This document shows, one piece after another, positions 14,757-16,358 of a stretch of DNA of 16,358 nucleotides. A model generated the notes under the pieces. It saw only the letters and a list, made by a program, of their open reading frames with translations. It did not search any database and was not told where the DNA came from. Made by a program: the position numbers and the translations under genes. This DNA is from a bacterium (GTDB taxonomy: Bacteria > Cyanobacteriota > Vampirovibrionia > Obscuribacterales > Obscuribacteraceae): NCBI GenBank assembly GCA_030431355.1, contig JAUIJG010000069.1, positions 1-16,358 on the forward strand. The letters run 5' to 3'. Position 1 is the stretch's first letter. Each line of letters begins with the position of its first letter.

Positions 14757-16358
14757 CTAGAGGTCCACTGATGCGGCAATACGCTCATGCCAGAGTTGCA
14801 GCTCACGGGGAAGGCTGCCGTCGAAACGTCCCAGGAATTCCTTTTGATCAAGAATCTCCTGCCGCCAGAGTTGCGGGTCGAGGTCGATCAGGCTGGCAAA
14901 GACCGCTTGATCCACAGAAGGCAAACCGGAAAGATCGATGTCCTCGAATCGCGGAACGTTGCCGATAATCGAGACCTCGGCATGGGCGGTGTTTTCGGTA
15001 CGCTCGAAGATCCACTTCAACACCCTCAGGTTATCCCCGAAACCGGGCCAGATGAACTTGCCTTTCTGGTCGACTCGGAACCAGTTGACACAGAAGATCG
15101 GGGGCAGGTTCACTGAATCATCCTGGGCAAAAGAGAGCCAGTGAGAGAAATAATCCCCCATGTTGTAGCCGCAGAAGGGCAGCATGGCCATGGGGTCGCG
15201 ACGTACCTGACCGACCTTGCCAGCCGCAGCAGCGGTGGTCTCCGAACCCATGGTGGCAGCCATGTAGACACCGTGACCCCAATCAAAAGTCTCGAGAACG
15301 AGAGGGATCGTGCCGGCGCGTCTGCCACCGAAGAGGAAGCCGGAGATGGGAACCCCTTCCGGGCTGTCCCACTCAGGATCCAGAGAAGGGCAGTTGATGG
15401 CCGGAGCAGTAAACCTGGCATTGGGATGCGCAGCCGGTTTGTTGCTCTCCTTGCTCCAGGGTTTGCCCTGCCAGTCCGTCAGATTCTCCGGGGGAGTATC
15501 CGTAAGGCCTTCCCACCAGACATCGCCATCTTCGGTGAGGGCGACGTTCGTGAAGATGCAATCGCGGGCCATGGAGGCGATAGCGTTCGGGTTGGTCCTG
15601 GCAGAAGTACCCGGAGCCACACCGAAGTAGCCGGCTTCCGGGTTGATGGCACGGAGATTTCCATCAGCGTCTTTCTTGATCCAGGCGATGTCGTCACCAA
15701 TAGTGGTGACTTCCCAGTCCGAGAGGGATGCGGGCGGCACCAGCATCGCCAGATTGGTTTTGCCGCAAGCGCTTGGGAAAGCAGCGGCAAAGTATTTCTT
15801 GACTCCTTCCGGAGACTTGAGACCGAGAATGAGCATGTGCTCGGCGAGCCAGCCTTCATCTCGGGCCATGGTGGAAGCGATACGGAGAGCGAAGCACTTC
15901 TTGCCGAGAAGAGCGTTGCCACCATATCCGGAGCCGAACGAGATTATCTCGCGGGTCTCGGGAAAGTGGCAGATGTACTTGGTCGAATTGGACGGCCAGG
16001 CCACGTCTTCCTCTCCATCCGCCAGGGGCTTGCCCACCGAATGAAGACAGGGAACGAACTCCCCTTGGGACCCCAGGGTATCGAGAACCTGCCGGCCCAT
16101 GCGAGTCATGATCCGCATGCTGGCGACGACATAGGGAGAATCGGTGATCTGAACACCGATATGGGAAATAGAGGAACCCAGGGGACCCATGCTGAATGGA
16201 ATCACGTACATCGTGCGTCCCTGCATGCAGCCATCGAAAAGAGAGTAGAGAATCTCTTTGGCGTCGGCGGGAGCCATCCAGTTGTTGGTCGGACCGGCGT
16301 CCTCTTGCTGTTCGCTGCAGATGAAGGTGCGATCCTCTACCCGCGCCACATCGCCGAT
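14757..16358 (-). CDS. pckG: Phosphoenolpyruvate carboxykinase (GTP-type), 5' end off window
   Basis: The visible 533 residues are the main part of a GTP-dependent PEPCK, which converts oxaloacetate and GTP to PEP, GDP and CO2 in gluconeogenesis and anaplerosis. The frame is open to the right edge and begins [15 protein letters not shown]. The GTP-type family normally has about 60-80 more residues before this, so the GTG inside it (16349) is not the real start. Visible motifs are [15 protein letters not shown] (about 145-159), the P-loop and active-site Cys in FPSACGKTN (about 194-202), GDDIAW (Mn-binding, about 221-226), [13 protein letters not shown] and [15 protein letters not shown]-type PEPCK has different motifs, so the GTP class is clear. 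The stop TAG is at 14757-14759, followed by a probable terminator. Confidence 0.97.
   Translation of the reverse strand: MGDVARVEDRTFICSEQQEDAGPTNNWMAPADAKEILYSLFDGCMQGRTMYVIPFSMGPLGSSISHIGVQITDSPYVVASMRIMTRMGRQVLDTLGSQGEFVPCLHSVGKPLADGEEDVAWPSNSTKYICHFPETREIISFGSGYGGNALLGKKCFALRIASTMARDEGWLAEHMLILGLKSPEGVKKYFAAAFPSACGKTNLAMLVPPASLSDWEVTTIGDDIAWIKKDADGNLRAINPEAGYFGVAPGTSARTNPNAIASMARDCIFTNVALTEDGDVWWEGLTDTPPENLTDWQGKPWSKESNKPAAHPNARFTAPAINCPSLDPEWDSPEGVPISGFLFGGRRAGTIPLVLETFDWGHGVYMAATMGSETTAAAAGKVGQVRRDPMAMLPFCGYNMGDYFSHWLSFAQDDSVNLPPIFCVNWFRVDQKGKFIWPGFGDNLRVLKWIFERTENTAHAEVSIIGNVPRFEDIDLSGLPSVDQAVFASLIDLDPQLWRQEILDQKEFLGRFDGSLPRELQLWHERIAASVDL

Noticed and set aside
1..16358. tRNA genes, CRISPR arrays, insertion sequences or prophage genes
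   Set aside because: I read the gaps on both strands and found no cloverleaf, regularly spaced repeat, transposase or phage gene.

Overview
The window is a stretch of bacterial chromosome with moderate GC content, strong Shine-Dalgarno sites and many intrinsic terminators. It carries mostly single-gene transcription units. Housekeeping genes (trxB, a leucyl aminopeptidase, plsC, hisS, a GTP-type PEP carboxykinase) sit among less familiar ones. I see no rRNA, tRNA, IS element, prophage or CRISPR array. The taxon is uncertain. A Ser/Thr kinase with a zinc module, a membrane segment and leucine-rich repeats, plus a CofH/MqnC-type radical SAM gene and a GTP-type PEPCK, would fit a deep-branching lineage such as the non-photosynthetic relatives of Cyanobacteria (Melainabacteria/Obscuribacterales). 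That placement is a low-confidence inference.

Left part (1-6404). A minus-strand receptor-like Ser/Thr kinase runs off the left edge. It has two tandem zinc-binding modules at its N-terminus, a kinase domain with a degenerate nucleotide loop, one transmembrane helix and LRR-like repeats. It is separated by an intrinsic terminator from trxB (minus), whose product carries an unusual basic tail. Then come pepA (plus, with a strong terminator) and a PlsC-type acyltransferase (minus).

Middle (6405-10113). hisS (plus) converges, with a 3-base gap, on a small three-helix membrane protein gene (minus). A CofH/MqnC-family radical SAM gene follows (plus). It is broken by a loss of roughly 60-odd bases that changes the reading frame. 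A 72-residue two-helix membrane protein gene lies next on the minus strand.

Right part (10156-16358). A minus-strand two-gene operon encodes a beta-CASP metallo-beta-lactamase RNase homologue and a 181-residue protein of unknown function. The RNase homologue has the metal-bridging Asp replaced by Asn, and the second gene is translationally coupled to it. The operon ends in a long hairpin that pairs properly only in the minus-strand transcript. A long non-coding gap leads to a rhomboid protease gene (plus, strong terminator). Next is a small membrane-anchored coiled-coil protein preceded by two phased direct repeats. The window ends with a GTP-type PEPCK gene that runs off the right edge.

The genes do not form one pathway. 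The best candidates for something undescribed are the zinc-kinase-TM-LRR receptor and the beta-CASP/181-residue protein pair.
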